A DNA stretch of 64,000 nucleotides. Origin: JARFPW01 sp035464655 (GTDB taxonomy: Bacteria; Gemmatimonadota; Gemmatimonadetes; Palauibacterales; Palauibacteraceae). How positions within the stretch are numbered: the stretch's first letter is position 1; the number at the start of each line of letters is the position of its first letter. Below the pieces are notes generated by a model. It had not been told where the DNA came from. It saw only the letters and a list, made by a program, of their open reading frames with translations, and searched no databases. This document shows, piece after piece, positions 37,432-46,726 of this stretch. The translations under genes and the position numbers were made by a program. The stretch lies in the NCBI GenBank assembly GCA_035464655.1, contig DATHRZ010000078.1, positions 35,228 through 99,227 of the forward strand, written 5' to 3'.

Positions 37432-38286
37432 ATGATGATCGTACAACTGGCGGCTGCAGCTCTGGCTTCGATGACGATGGTGCAGGAGGTCGACACGACG
37501 TTTGCCGTGTCCGCCGACTCCCACCTCGAACTCTACAACCACGTGGGCACGGTTACCGTCGACACCTGGGACCGCGACGAGCTTCGCGTCCGGGCACGCT
37601 GGGACGAGGGACGGCGCCCCATCGCGATTCGCACGACGGACAAGAGCGTGCGCGTCAGGGTCGAACCCCGGGACGCCGGCCTTCCGTACGTGGAGTTCGA
37701 CATCACGACGCCGCGCTGGATGTCGGTGGCCGTACAGGGCGTCGAACTCTCGGCCCGGATCGACGAAACCTCGGGCAACGTCAGGGTCCAGTCGGTCGAG
37801 GGGGCGGTCGACGTGAACGGGGGCCGCGGCAACGTGTCGCTCCAGATCGTCGACGGACCGGTCACCGTGCGAAACGCGGAAGGCAAGATTTCCGTAAATG
37901 CGGTGGACGGCACGGTCACGATCACCGATTCGCAGGGTCCCGTGCGAATCGAGTCCGTGGACGGCGACGTGACGCTGCGCGGCATCGACTCGGACGACGT
38001 CTCGGTGAACGTCGTAGACGGAAACGTCGTATACGCCGGGACGATCCGGGACGACGGACGGTATTTCCTGTCGACGCACGACGGTGATCTGGACGTCACG
38101 ATCCCCCGGAACGCGAACGTCCGGGTGTCGGTCGCGACGTTCGATGGAGACCTCGTTTCGGACATTCCGATCCAGCTCGAGGGAGACGTTTCGCAGAAGC
38201 GATTTTCGTTCACGATCGGCACCGGGCGGGCGCTGATGGACCTCTCCTCGTTCGACGGAGAGATCCGTCTGACGCGAGAGCAATAG
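37432..38286 (+). CDS. DUF4097 beta-repeat secreted protein
   Basis: The product is 284 aa, with AGGAGATAG directly before the ATG. The N-terminus is short and hydrophobic (IVQLAAAALASMTMV), likely an export signal. A right-handed beta-repeat follows, with units such as GNVRVQSVEGAVDVNGGRGN, KISVNAVDGTVTITDSQGP and VRIESVDGDVTLRGIDSDD. This is the DUF4097/DUF4098-type adhesin-like fold, found widely but without a known activity. It is third in the sigma/anti-sigma operon and 9 bases after the anti-sigma gene. Confidence 0.82.
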   Translation: MMIVQLAAAALASMTMVQEVDTTFAVSADSHLELYNHVGTVTVDTWDRDELRVRARWDEGRRPIAIRTTDKSVRVRVEPRDAGLPYVEFDITTPRWMSVAVQGVELSARIDETSGNVRVQSVEGAVDVNGGRGNVSLQIVDGPVTVRNAEGKISVNAVDGTVTITDSQGPVRIESVDGDVTLRGIDSDDVSVNVVDGNVVYAGTIRDDGRYFLSTHDGDLDVTIPRNANVRVSVATFDGDLVSDIPIQLEGDVSQKRFSFTIGTGRALMDLSSFDGEIRLTREQ

Positions 38287-38320
38287 AACTCGGGACAGCC
38301 AGACTCCAGGGAGGATGACG

Positions 38321-39118
38321 ATGAAAACGACGATGACGATGATCCGGAGCACGGGGGCCGTTCTCGTTACGCTGGCCGCGACGGTCCTGACGGTCCCGAG
38401 CGCCCAGGCCCAGGACTTCGAATGGCGGGGCGGACTCGATCAGGGAGAGGTGGTCGAAGTGCACGGCGTGAACGGCCGCATCGACGCCGTCGCCGGCAGC
38501 GGACGGCAGGTGATCGTGACGGCCGAGATGCGCGAGGGCAGCAAGGGACGCGTGGACGATGTCAGGATCGAAGTCGTCGAGCACGCCGGCGGCGTCGTGA
38601 TCTGCGCCATGTATCCGAATCGACCGGGCCGGCGGGAGAACCGTTGCGCGCCCGGCGACACCCGACTCGGCAACTACGAGAACAATACGCGGGTGGATTT
38701 CCGCATCGAGGTGCCGGCCGGCGTCGACCTGGTGGCCGGCACCGTGAACGGCGACGTCGAGGCGCGCCGGATCGACGGTGACGTGAAGGCCTCGACGGTG
38801 AACGGCGACATCGAGGTGGAATCCGGCGGTACCGCGGAAGCTTCGACCGTCAATGGCTCCATACGCGCTTCGATGGCATCTGACCTCGCGGAGGATCTGC
38901 GTTTCAAGACCGTCAACGGAAGCGTGACCGTGTCGCTGCCGTCCGGCGCCAACGCCGACGTGGAGGCGGCCACGGTCAACGGATCTCTCGAGTCCGACTT
39001 CCCGCTGACCGTGCGGGGCCGGTTCTCGAATCGCCGCATGCATGGAACCATCGGCGACGGCGGGCACGCGCTGCGGATGGAGACCGTCAACGGCAGCGTC
39101 ACGATTCGTCGGATCTGA
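38321..39118 (+). CDS. DUF4097-like beta-repeat secreted protein, second copy
   Basis: The 265-aa product is best started at ATG 38321, not 38315: the ribosome site AGGGAGG (38308-38314) touches the first ATG but is correctly spaced from the second. A signal peptide follows (TGAVLVTLAATVLTVPSAQA). The mature part repeats VNG/VDG turns: TVNGDVEARRIDGDVKAST, ASTVNGSIRAS, KTVNGSVTVSLPSGA, METVNGSVTIRRI. It is a paralogue of the previous gene and the last of the operon. The end overlaps the MarR gene on the other strand by 20 bases. Confidence 0.82.
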   Translation: MKTTMTMIRSTGAVLVTLAATVLTVPSAQAQDFEWRGGLDQGEVVEVHGVNGRIDAVAGSGRQVIVTAEMREGSKGRVDDVRIEVVEHAGGVVICAMYPNRPGRRENRCAPGDTRLGNYENNTRVDFRIEVPAGVDLVAGTVNGDVEARRIDGDVKASTVNGDIEVESGGTAEASTVNGSIRASMASDLAEDLRFKTVNGSVTVSLPSGANADVEAATVNGSLESDFPLTVRGRFSNRRMHGTIGDGGHALRMETVNGSVTIRRI

Positions 39119-39614
39119 GCAGGGCGAGCGCGTTCCGTTCGATCCGGCGAAGTACTCTGCGCAGCATCCGCAGCTCGTCGTCCGACAGGCCCTCGTACAG
39201 GCCGTCCCTCGTCCGGGCGGCCTGGGGCGCCATGTCACGCACGAATGCTTCGCCGCGCTCCGTCAGGTGTATGCGCATCCGGCGCCTGTCGTCCGGGTCA
39301 CGTTGCTTTCTCACATAACCCCGCTCCTCCAGCCCGGCGAGGATCCGGGACGTGTTCGGACGGTCACGGAAGGTGCTGTCGGCGATCTGTGTCTGATACT
39401 GGCCATCCCGCGCATAGAGGCGCGAGAGTACGAGCCACATCTCCGGCGTGACCCCGCCCGAGCGCTCCTCCATCATGCGCAGGAACAGAACGCGCAGCGT
39501 GCGCGAGGCGCGCTGGATGAGCCACGCCGGCGCATCGTCGGGGCGCTCGCCGCGCACGATGCCGTAGGCCTGCCGGGTGCCGTCTCCCCGGCCCTCCAGG
39601 CCGCCGCTCATCAT
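39099..39614 (-). CDS. MarR-family transcriptional regulator
   Basis: The 171-aa product has the winged helix-turn-helix of MarR proteins. The recognition region is at about 75-100 (QYQTQIADSTFRDRPNTSRI, LAGLEERGYVRKQRDPDDRR), the wing is RMRIHLTERGEAFV, and the C-terminal dimerisation helices follow (ELRMLRRVLRRIERNALALL). MarR repressors usually sense small aromatic or oxidative ligands; no ligand is deducible. The ATG at 39614 overlaps the stop of the FlgO/TPR gene (ATGA). Confidence 0.9.
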   Translation of the reverse strand: MMSGGLEGRGDGTRQAYGIVRGERPDDAPAWLIQRASRTLRVLFLRMMEERSGGVTPEMWLVLSRLYARDGQYQTQIADSTFRDRPNTSRILAGLEERGYVRKQRDPDDRRRMRIHLTERGEAFVRDMAPQAARTRDGLYEGLSDDELRMLRRVLRRIERNALALLRSDES

Positions 39615-41371
39615 CCGTGCCCGAGCGCCGCGAGACGCTCGGGGGCGTCCGCCAGCAACGGCAGACGGTCGATCGCCTCGTTCCAGTCGCGGAGCAGGGC
39701 TGCGTAGGTCGCCGCCGCGGGGCGTGCGGCACCGGCCAGTTCGAGTGCCCGGGCGCGCACGTAGAGCAACACGTGCGCGTCGACCGGGGGCAGGCGATCG
39801 GCATTCTTCACGTAGAGTTGTTCGGCCCCTTCGACCACGTTGAGCGCTTCCTGGTGACGTCCGAGTTCGAGCAGCTTCCAGACGGAGCGATTCAGGCGGG
39901 AAGCGCCGTCCTCGGGGTCGAGCAACCAGCGCACCGAGAGCGCGCTCTCGAGGGCGGCGGCACGGGTTTCGACGGAACCGCCCCGCTCCGCCTCCGCATA
40001 GCCTGCTAACGCCCGGTCGAAGTCACCCTCCCAAGCGTAAGTATCCGCCCGCAGGAGACGGACGCGAGCCGCGACCTCGGGGTCCCGCGCGTCGAGGCGG
40101 TCCAGTTCCCGCCGCGCTTCACCGGGCCGACTCTCTTCGAGATACGTGCGGACGAGCCGGTCGAGCGGCGCCGTCCCACCGACCCCGTCGCCGAGCATCC
40201 CACGGTACACCTCGCGCGCCCGCTCCCGATCGCCCAGCCGCTCGTGCGCCCGGCCGGTCGTCATGCGCGCCCGACCCTCGTCGGGCTCGGCAGCCAGGTA
40301 GAGCGGGATCAACGAATCGAGCGCCGGCCGGTCGGCCTGACCGGCTGCCACCCGCACCAGCCCTCGCAGGGCCCGCACGTCCCCGGGCTCGATCGCCACG
40401 ATTCGCTCGAGGGCGCTCCGCACCTCGCTCTCGCGCCCCGACCAGTCGTCGAGCAGGTCGACGACCCGGTAGTGCGCCTCGATGCCGTCCTCGCTCCACG
40501 CCGAGCGAATGGCCACCGAATATTCCTTGAGCCGCTCCGGATCGCCGGAGACGGCCGGCGGCGGGCGCGGCAGGCCATAACCAGCCATCTGGGGCTCGCG
40601 ACCGGCGTTCAGCACGTTCGACACCCAGACGGCCAGCGAGTCGCTCATCGCGAATACGTCGCTGCCTCGCACCCGGTCCCCCGCGACCACCGTGCCGTCG
40701 GCCAGATCGATGACCTGCACGTCGAGCACGAGGTCCTCCAGGCTGCCGAGCACGGAACCCCGCACCATCCGGCGGGCCCCGGCCTGCCCGGCGATCTGCA
40801 TGGCGACGTCGTCGGGAATCACGTCCGTCTCGGCGCGCCCCGCGTTTCGCAGAAGCTCGAATAGTCGCTGAGGGCTCACTACCCGGACGTTCTCTCCACG
40901 CGCCAGCCCGGTCGTAAGCATGTCCGAAACGCCGGAACCCACCCAATCGAGACTGTCGAGCCCGGTAGCGTTGGTGAACGGAAGCACCGCGATCGAGCGT
41001 TCGCCGAGATCGTCGGACGCCGGGCGGACGGCAGGCGCCGAGAGCTCGGCCTGCCCATCGGCCGGGATTTCGGTGGCCGTCGTGATTCGGTAGGTGCCCA
41101 CCGCCGCCAGCACCGCGAGCGACAGCAACAGGGCCGCCTCACTGCGCGCCACCTCCTGGCGTCCCTTCTCGCCGTGAAACCACGAGATGATCAGGGCGGC
41201 CGGAAAGCCCAGCACGACCAGGAGGACGACGACGTCGATGAAGTTCCGCGACAGCTCGTAGTTGTCGACGAAGAACGCTGTGGCCTCGAGCAATAGCCAC
41301 GCGCCGCCGATGTAGACGATCGCGGTGCGCACGAGGTGCTTCTTGCTCAGTTGCTCCAACAACTCATTCAT
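39611..41371 (-). CDS. FlgO/TolB-like and TPR-repeat membrane protein, second copy
   Basis: The 586-aa product has the same plan as the gene at 10449-12395: an N-terminal soluble and two-helix segment (LLEQLSKKHLVRTAIVYIGG, DVVVLLVVLGFPAALIISWF), a third helix near 85, a FlgO-like domain (ERSIAVLPFTNATGLDSLDW, VGSGVSDMLTTGLARGENVR, ARRMVRGSVLGSLEDLVLDV) and C-terminal TPR repeats (ARARMTTGRAHERLGDRERA). This copy uses GC-rich codons like its neighbours and has no flanking repeat. It is coupled to the MarR gene by ATGA. The role is unknown. Confidence 0.82.
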   Translation of the reverse strand: MNELLEQLSKKHLVRTAIVYIGGAWLLLEATAFFVDNYELSRNFIDVVVLLVVLGFPAALIISWFHGEKGRQEVARSEAALLLSLAVLAAVGTYRITTATEIPADGQAELSAPAVRPASDDLGERSIAVLPFTNATGLDSLDWVGSGVSDMLTTGLARGENVRVVSPQRLFELLRNAGRAETDVIPDDVAMQIAGQAGARRMVRGSVLGSLEDLVLDVQVIDLADGTVVAGDRVRGSDVFAMSDSLAVWVSNVLNAGREPQMAGYGLPRPPPAVSGDPERLKEYSVAIRSAWSEDGIEAHYRVVDLLDDWSGRESEVRSALERIVAIEPGDVRALRGLVRVAAGQADRPALDSLIPLYLAAEPDEGRARMTTGRAHERLGDRERAREVYRGMLGDGVGGTAPLDRLVRTYLEESRPGEARRELDRLDARDPEVAARVRLLRADTYAWEGDFDRALAGYAEAERGGSVETRAAALESALSVRWLLDPEDGASRLNRSVWKLLELGRHQEALNVVEGAEQLYVKNADRLPPVDAHVLLYVRARALELAGAARPAAATYAALLRDWNEAIDRLPLLADAPERLAALGHG

Positions 41372-41505
41372 ATGAGGACTTACGATAGCCGTGACGACAG
41401 GTTTCGGAAATCCGGGTGTTCCGGCGGGCGCGCCCCGACTTCCCCTCTCTCTCCTCCCTCACATTCCTTGGACACCGAGAATGGACGGAAGGATTCCTCG
41501 CCGGG

Positions 41506-43434
41506 TCAGGGCACGAGCGTACCCTGCTGCAGACGGGCGATCCATAGACCCGAGTTGAGGTCGGAGGTGAAGATCGATCCCTTGTGGATCTGGGCGCCCC
41601 ACGTCATGCCCCAGTTCGGCACGACCGAGTCCTCGGCACTCGTCTTCAGCACGGCGAGTTCCCGCCCCTGGCGGTAAAGATCGCCCCTGAGCTCGCCGGA
41701 TACGTCGACTACCCGCAGACCCGCCTGGTAGTAGCCGACGTACAACCGGTCGTCGTCGACCCAGATGTTGTGCGCACCGGCCTCGGGCACCTCGTACCGC
41801 GCCACTTCCACCGGGTCGTCGATGTTCTCGACGTCGATCACGTGGATGTAGCCCCGCGCCTCGATCGGCTTCGTGGGATCCCAGTCGGACGGGAAGATTT
41901 CGTCGCCGACGAACACGTAGCGGCCGTAGCGAAACGCCGTATGCGTGTGGCCCGTCGGATAGGCGATCCGGCTCACGAACACGGGGTTCGTCGGCGTTCC
42001 GCCGTGGGTACCGGCGCCCGCGTCGAGAATCACAAGCCCGTCGTCCCAGTAGCTCAGGTACGCGTAGCCGTCCTGGACGATTACGTCGTGCAGGGTCTTC
42101 GACGGCCTGTCGAGCCCCCAGCGGCCGACTTCGGCGGGGCTCGCCGGGTCGGAAATGTCGATGATGTGCAGCTCGCCCGTGCCGTTGTGGCAGGCGTAGA
42201 CGAGATCGTGCTCGCCGTCGATCCACACGTTGTGCACGCCCCCGGTGACCGTCTCCTCGTACTCCGACAGTACGGACGGGTGGGCGGGCTCCGACAGGTC
42301 GAGGATCACGATGCCGTTGCGCCGACTCGAGGCCTGCTCGCGCGTCAGAATGCCGATTTGCCCGTTCGGGTGAATCTTCACATCGTTGATGCGGCGCGCG
42401 TCGAGCTGCATCGAGTCGGTCAGCACGGGTGCCGTCGGGTCGGTCACGTCCCACGCGCGCATCCAGTCGTAGAGGAAAGTGCCGATATAGGCGTAGTCGC
42501 GGCCATCCACTCCCTCGAACGCCCAGGTGTCGCCCGAATGGTGGTCGGCGTTCACGCCGCGCCCGAGCAGTATCAGATCGGTCTCCGTCGCGGCGGCTCT
42601 CGGCTCGACCCGGATGACGACCGACACGGAACGTTCCGGACCGATCACGGCCGTCACGCGGTGGAGGCCCGGACGCTCGGCAACGAACGCGCCCTCTACG
42701 CCCTCGGCGAAGATCTCGGCCCCGGGACCGGCCGTCGACCACACGGGCGACGGTGACGCCACCTCCCGTCGGCCGGATAGCGCCGACACCCGCAAGCGAA
42801 CCACGTCGCCCGTCCGGATCGCGGTCTCGGGAAGGCCGACCAGCTCGTATCGGTCCGCCGGATTCTCGGCGACCCGGACGTCGACGGAAGCCGCGATCGC
42901 TCCGGTCTCGAACCGTAGCGACGTCTCGCCGGGCGCGACGCCGTAGATGCGCCCCGTTTCGTCGCCCCACGCCACGTCCCGGTCATCGGGCTCCACGGCC
43001 TCTACGACGACCGATACCTCGTCGCCCAGTCGGTCTCGACCGATCACGGTCGCCTGAACGCTCTCGCCGGCGCGGAGCACCACGTCGGGCATCGTCACCT
43101 CCAGGGCCACGGCCGGCAGCTCCGGCACGGTCAGCAGCGCCCGCCCCACCTTCCCTTCGACCACGGCGAAGACGTTCGCCCGGCCCGGCCGCAGGGCCGT
43201 CACACGCCCGCTCGCCGGGTCGATGGTGGCAACGTCGGCCTCGGGCACGATCCAGCGGACCTCGGCACCATCGATGGAACGTCCATCGGCGTCCCGGACT
43301 TTCGCCTCGAACACCCGGGTCGCGTCGACCTCGAGTTCGAGAGCTGCGGGAGTGACGACGACGCTCTCCGCTGCCGGGGCGACGGCCGGCGCCTGCTGAA
43401 GGACCGCGAGGAACAGCAACTGTGCTACGACCAT
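41506..43434 (-). CDS. Secreted BIG2 and LVIVD beta-propeller protein
   Basis: The 642-aa product has GGGAGA before ATG 43434 and a short signal peptide. The first 270 residues are Ig-like BIG2-type domains (WIVPEADVATIDPASGRVTA, VAWGDETGRIYGVAPGETSL). From about 290 a propeller of LVIVD-type blades follows: NGIVILDLSEPAHPSVLSEY, GELHIIDISDPASPAEVGRW, YIHVIDVENIDDPVEVARYE. Conserved HH and NVW motifs (NADHHSGDTWAFEG, GGVHNVWIDGEHDL) recur in such proteins. It is probably surface exposed. No enzymatic role is apparent. The upstream gap carries two inverted repeats. Confidence 0.85.
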   Translation of the reverse strand: MVVAQLLFLAVLQQAPAVAPAAESVVVTPAALELEVDATRVFEAKVRDADGRSIDGAEVRWIVPEADVATIDPASGRVTALRPGRANVFAVVEGKVGRALLTVPELPAVALEVTMPDVVLRAGESVQATVIGRDRLGDEVSVVVEAVEPDDRDVAWGDETGRIYGVAPGETSLRFETGAIAASVDVRVAENPADRYELVGLPETAIRTGDVVRLRVSALSGRREVASPSPVWSTAGPGAEIFAEGVEGAFVAERPGLHRVTAVIGPERSVSVVIRVEPRAAATETDLILLGRGVNADHHSGDTWAFEGVDGRDYAYIGTFLYDWMRAWDVTDPTAPVLTDSMQLDARRINDVKIHPNGQIGILTREQASSRRNGIVILDLSEPAHPSVLSEYEETVTGGVHNVWIDGEHDLVYACHNGTGELHIIDISDPASPAEVGRWGLDRPSKTLHDVIVQDGYAYLSYWDDGLVILDAGAGTHGGTPTNPVFVSRIAYPTGHTHTAFRYGRYVFVGDEIFPSDWDPTKPIEARGYIHVIDVENIDDPVEVARYEVPEAGAHNIWVDDDRLYVGYYQAGLRVVDVSGELRGDLYRQGRELAVLKTSAEDSVVPNWGMTWGAQIHKGSIFTSDLNSGLWIARLQQGTLVP

Positions 43435-43770
43435 AAGATCTCCCGGATTTGTCGGTTCGAGTGCTGAGAATCGTTAGCCACGTCCCGAAGCGCAAAGTCG
43501 GGACTGTCGGCCGCGCCATCCGGGAAGGGCGAAATCCGGCAAACTTTGCTTCCGACGCACATAGCGCGTGTGGCACGACGATCACAGGCGCTCGTGCCGT
43601 TCGGGCCCAACTCGTTGAAATAGCGTCACCTGTGGGCGTTTGTCCCGGTCGAGCGCATATGGTATCGCGGTTGCAGGATAATCGCCCGGACGCGAGCCGG
43701 TCCGCTACGGTCGCCCAGGCGAACCGATCGGGTCGGGAACCATTACCCGACACTCGATGGAACCGGAGAC
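43435..43770. other. Divergent intergenic region with two inverted repeats
   Basis: These 336 bases lie between the LVIVD gene and the divergent PilX-like gene. GTCCCGA at 43482-43488 pairs with TCGGGAC at 43498-43504 around 9 bases, in the leader of the LVIVD gene. A palindrome, GCAAACTTTGC, sits at 43539-43549. Either could be an operator. No coding frame or clear promoter is seen. Confidence 0.4.
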
Positions 43771-44892
43771 ATGACGAAGCAGGAGACGATCGTGCACAAG
43801 TCGATATCGACACGGAGATCCGCGAGATCCTTGCGCCTCGCCCGGCCGGACGATGAACGCGGCGCCGCCCTGGTGATCGTGTTGATCGCCCTGGTCGGCC
43901 TGACCATTCTCGGCGGCGCCGGCATGGCGCTGACCAAGGACGACGTTATGCACAGTGAGAACGTCGAGATCGCCACCGGAACGTACTATGCCGCCGATGA
44001 CGGCCTCATGCGTTATATGGGGGCGAGTAACGACGGCACGTCGGGCGCCACCTACACGATTGGAGGCTCGACTGTCACGGTGACTCCGACGCAGCTCGCC
44101 GATATGGGCACGGGCCGCGCCATGTACCGGATTCGATCGGTAGCGACGAACACGGATCCTCGCGGCACGACGACGACGCGGGCCGTCAGCGCCCTCGCAT
44201 TCTACGCCTCGGGCGAGATCAAGGTGAAGGGCGCGTTCACAGCCTCGGGGGGGATGATGAAGAACGGCGACTCGGGGGAGATCTCGGGGACCGATCTCGC
44301 CCCGGGTGGCGATCCCGCCTGTCCCGATTCGCCGGGAGCGGACGTGGCCGGGGTGGTCGTGCCGCCGAGCGGCTACGCCCAGGACGGGGGCACCCTCGTG
44401 CCTCAGGGCGATCCGCCGATCGACGATTCCAAGACGGCCGCGGAACTGTTGGCCGAGATCGGAATCAACTGGGAGGCCGTGACGGCCGAAGGCCTGACGC
44501 TGGCCGACTACAACATCCCGCCGGACAGCTGGCCGAACTCATTTCCTGCCGACGAATGGCCCGTAATCTTCGTCGACGGCAACCACTCGGTCGGGCCTTC
44601 CGACACGGGCCAGGGTACCGTGATCGTGACCGGCAACCTGGAGATGAATGGCAGCTTCAACTGGGACGGGATCATCCTGGTCGGCGGCTACGTCACCAGC
44701 AACGGTTACCAGACGGTCACGGGAGCCACCATTTCTGGACTCAACCAATTGCTGGGCGAGTCGGTGCCGAGTTCCGATATCGGTAACGGAAACAAGAAGT
44801 TCCTCTACGACTCCTGCAACGTGAAACAGGCGAGCAAGGCGGCCTTCGGCGGCCTCGCCCTGGTGCCCGGAAGCTGGAGAGAGGAAATCTAG
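43771..44892 (+). CDS. PilX-like pilus assembly protein
   Basis: The 373-aa product starts with GGAGA just upstream. Its N-terminus has the PilX pattern: a charged segment (RPDDERGAALVIVLIALVGL), then a hydrophobic helix (LTILGGAGMALTKDDVMHSE). No classic G/F prepilin cleavage is obvious; the ERGAALV site is typical of PilX. The rest is Ser/Gly/Thr-rich and extracytoplasmic. PilX proteins are minor pilins of type IV pili. It is divergent from LVIVD and convergent with the PilW-like gene, their stops 2 bases apart. Confidence 0.75.
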   Translation: MTKQETIVHKSISTRRSARSLRLARPDDERGAALVIVLIALVGLTILGGAGMALTKDDVMHSENVEIATGTYYAADDGLMRYMGASNDGTSGATYTIGGSTVTVTPTQLADMGTGRAMYRIRSVATNTDPRGTTTTRAVSALAFYASGEIKVKGAFTASGGMMKNGDSGEISGTDLAPGGDPACPDSPGADVAGVVVPPSGYAQDGGTLVPQGDPPIDDSKTAAELLAEIGINWEAVTAEGLTLADYNIPPDSWPNSFPADEWPVIFVDGNHSVGPSDTGQGTVIVTGNLEMNGSFNWDGIILVGGYVTSNGYQTVTGATISGLNQLLGESVPSSDIGNGNKKFLYDSCNVKQASKAAFGGLALVPGSWREEI

Positions 44893-44894
44893 CC

Positions 44895-45770
44895 TCAGTT
44901 GCGGAACGGAACGTCGAACACGATCGGTCGCTCGACGTCGAAGCGGTTTGTTCCCTCGCCCACGGCGGTCGCGGTCAGCCGCACCGCCACGACCTGACTG
45001 AAATCTGACGCGCTGACGCTGGACTGCACGCTTCCGTCGGCCATCACGTAGGCGAAGGCGGCGCCGGCCTCGAACGGACCGACGAGTTCCTGCGTGCCCC
45101 GCCAGAGCGCCCAGCGCGTCGCGAAGAAGCTCGACGGCGCGAACCTGTAGGTCACCTTCCCATACACCCTGACCAACGCTCCGCGCTGTGGTACTCCGGT
45201 CGTGAAGCGAGACGTCCATCCGGAGATCCGCAGGTAGTCGGAGTCAGGCCCGGAACCCGACCCCCCCGCCGCCACGCAATCCGCCCGAGGTCCCGAACCC
45301 GATGCGGACGGCGTCGGATTCCAGGAATCCTCGTATTCGAACCCGGTTTCGAACGGACCGGAAACGGCGATCCCGACGAACGAGCTCGTGAGTCCGGCGC
45401 TGGCCGTGCGCTCGAACACATGCATGGCCACGTCGTCGGAGCCTGTGGTATCGCAGACGATCGCCTGGAAAAGGTCGAAGCGGAACGTGAGGGAGTCGGA
45501 TTCCGCCTCCATCAGATCGGATGCGCCGGCCATTCTGATCTCCGACGACACGAGCTCGAAGGTGGCCTGGGCGGCCTGTTCCGCCGCCATCTGATCGTCC
45601 GTCCGCTGATAAAACCGGCTCTGCGCGAGGAGAAGCGACACGAGCGCCGTGGCTACGACCCCGCTGATCGTCAGCGCGATCAGCGCTTCGACCAGGGTGA
45701 AGCCGCGCTCGCGGAGTTCGGGCTCGCGCCTGCCGCCCCGGCGACGCCTCGAAGCGTGCAAGCTCATCAT
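44895..45770 (-). CDS. PilW-like minor prepilin
   Basis: The 291-aa product starts at ATG 45770 with GAGG 5-6 bases upstream. The class III signal ELRERGFTLVEALIALTISG gives the prepilin peptidase site after G in RG/FTLVE, and the hydrophobic spine follows (VVATALVSLLLAQSRFYQRT). The C-terminal region is a PilW-like beta-rich domain. It follows the PilV-like gene by 16 bases. The pilin core machinery (PilB, PilC, PilD) is not in the window. Confidence 0.85.
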   Translation of the reverse strand: MMSLHASRRRRGGRREPELRERGFTLVEALIALTISGVVATALVSLLLAQSRFYQRTDDQMAAEQAAQATFELVSSEIRMAGASDLMEAESDSLTFRFDLFQAIVCDTTGSDDVAMHVFERTASAGLTSSFVGIAVSGPFETGFEYEDSWNPTPSASGSGPRADCVAAGGSGSGPDSDYLRISGWTSRFTTGVPQRGALVRVYGKVTYRFAPSSFFATRWALWRGTQELVGPFEAGAAFAYVMADGSVQSSVSASDFSQVVAVRLTATAVGEGTNRFDVERPIVFDVPFRN

Positions 45771-45786
45771 CGTGACCTCGTTCCGA

Positions 45787-46221
45787 TCAGGGATCAAGCG
45801 GATTTTCCTCCGGAGGCAGCGACCGGGGAGCATGCAGCGCGGTCGTGTACGTTCGCTCGGTCAGGCCGCCGCTTGCCGCGGCCACCGTGGCCGAAACTGT
45901 CTTTGTCCGCCCGTTGACCTCCGTAACGACGGTCGTCACCACGAACTCGCGTCCGCCTGTCACCACGGTGTCAACGCTCGACGCCACATTCACGAATCCA
46001 TCCGCCCGCAGTTGCTCGAATGACATTTGAGCCGCGACGGACTGATCGGTGCGGAGATCGGCGATCCGTGCCTGGGCCGCCGTCGTGAGTGTTAGTCCGC
46101 TGACGGCGAGGAGGCCGATCACCAGCACCGTCACGGCCACCAGGGCTTCGACCAGGCCGAAGCCCCGCTCGTCCCGGAGCGCGTGCTGGAAACATTTCGT
46201 CGGACGGCTCTTCTTCAGCAT
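45787..46221 (-). CDS. PilV-like minor prepilin
   Basis: The 144-aa product has the prepilin signal DERGFGLVEALVAVTVLVIG, with cleavage expected after G in RG/FGLVE, and the spine LLAVSGLTLTTAAQARIADL. The C-terminal region carries VVTGGREFVVTTVVTEVNGR, typical of PilV-like minor pilins. It lies between the FimT-like and PilW-like genes with short gaps, so the three form one operon. Confidence 0.85.
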   Translation of the reverse strand: MLKKSRPTKCFQHALRDERGFGLVEALVAVTVLVIGLLAVSGLTLTTAAQARIADLRTDQSVAAQMSFEQLRADGFVNVASSVDTVVTGGREFVVTTVVTEVNGRTKTVSATVAAASGGLTERTYTTALHAPRSLPPEENPLDP

Positions 46222-46264
46222 TGTGTTCGTCTCTTCCGTCTGTCGGTGTAACCGGTTCGTAGAT

Positions 46265-46726
46265 TCAGTTCGTCGTAATCCGCCAGCGGCCGATCGCGTT
46301 GAGCGTGACGCGCCGGCTGTCGCCGGAACGACCCACGTCGATCGTTGCCGCGCCGACGGCCAGCATGCCCCGGCTGTTGAACGCGACCGAGTCACCCGGC
46401 AGGCTCACGTCGAGGCTGGCGAGGCCCATCTCCGAAGCGGCGTCGAACGCGCGGTTCAGATACACGTTGCCCGCGCCGTCGCGAATCACGTAGCTGCGAG
46501 ACGCCTCGTCGGCCACGAGCGCTACGGCCGTCCGATTGCGGATGGCGTAGCTACGGGCGAGAGAGACATCGGCGGCGACGACCCGGGCGGCGCGGTTGAG
46601 CGCCGACGACTCGCGGAACGATCTATACGAGTTGTTGGCGATCAGCATCGAAAGGCTGACTATCGACAGCACGATCAATAGTTCGACCAGTGTGAATCCG
46701 GCCTGGTTGTTCCGGCGCTCCCGCAT
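46265..46726 (-). CDS. GspH/FimT-like minor prepilin
   Basis: The product is 153 aa from ATG 46726, which follows AGGAT closely; an ATG at 46792 adds 22 residues and is not preferred. The prepilin signal RRNNQAGFTLVELLIVLSIV gives cleavage after G in AG/FTLVE. The remainder (AARVVAADVSLARSYAIRNR, GAATIDVGRSGDSRRVTLNA) matches GspH/FimT. It is the first gene of the fimT-pilV-pilW unit. Confidence 0.88.
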   Translation of the reverse strand: MRERRNNQAGFTLVELLIVLSIVSLSMLIANNSYRSFRESSALNRAARVVAADVSLARSYAIRNRTAVALVADEASRSYVIRDGAGNVYLNRAFDAASEMGLASLDVSLPGDSVAFNSRGMLAVGAATIDVGRSGDSRRVTLNAIGRWRITTN

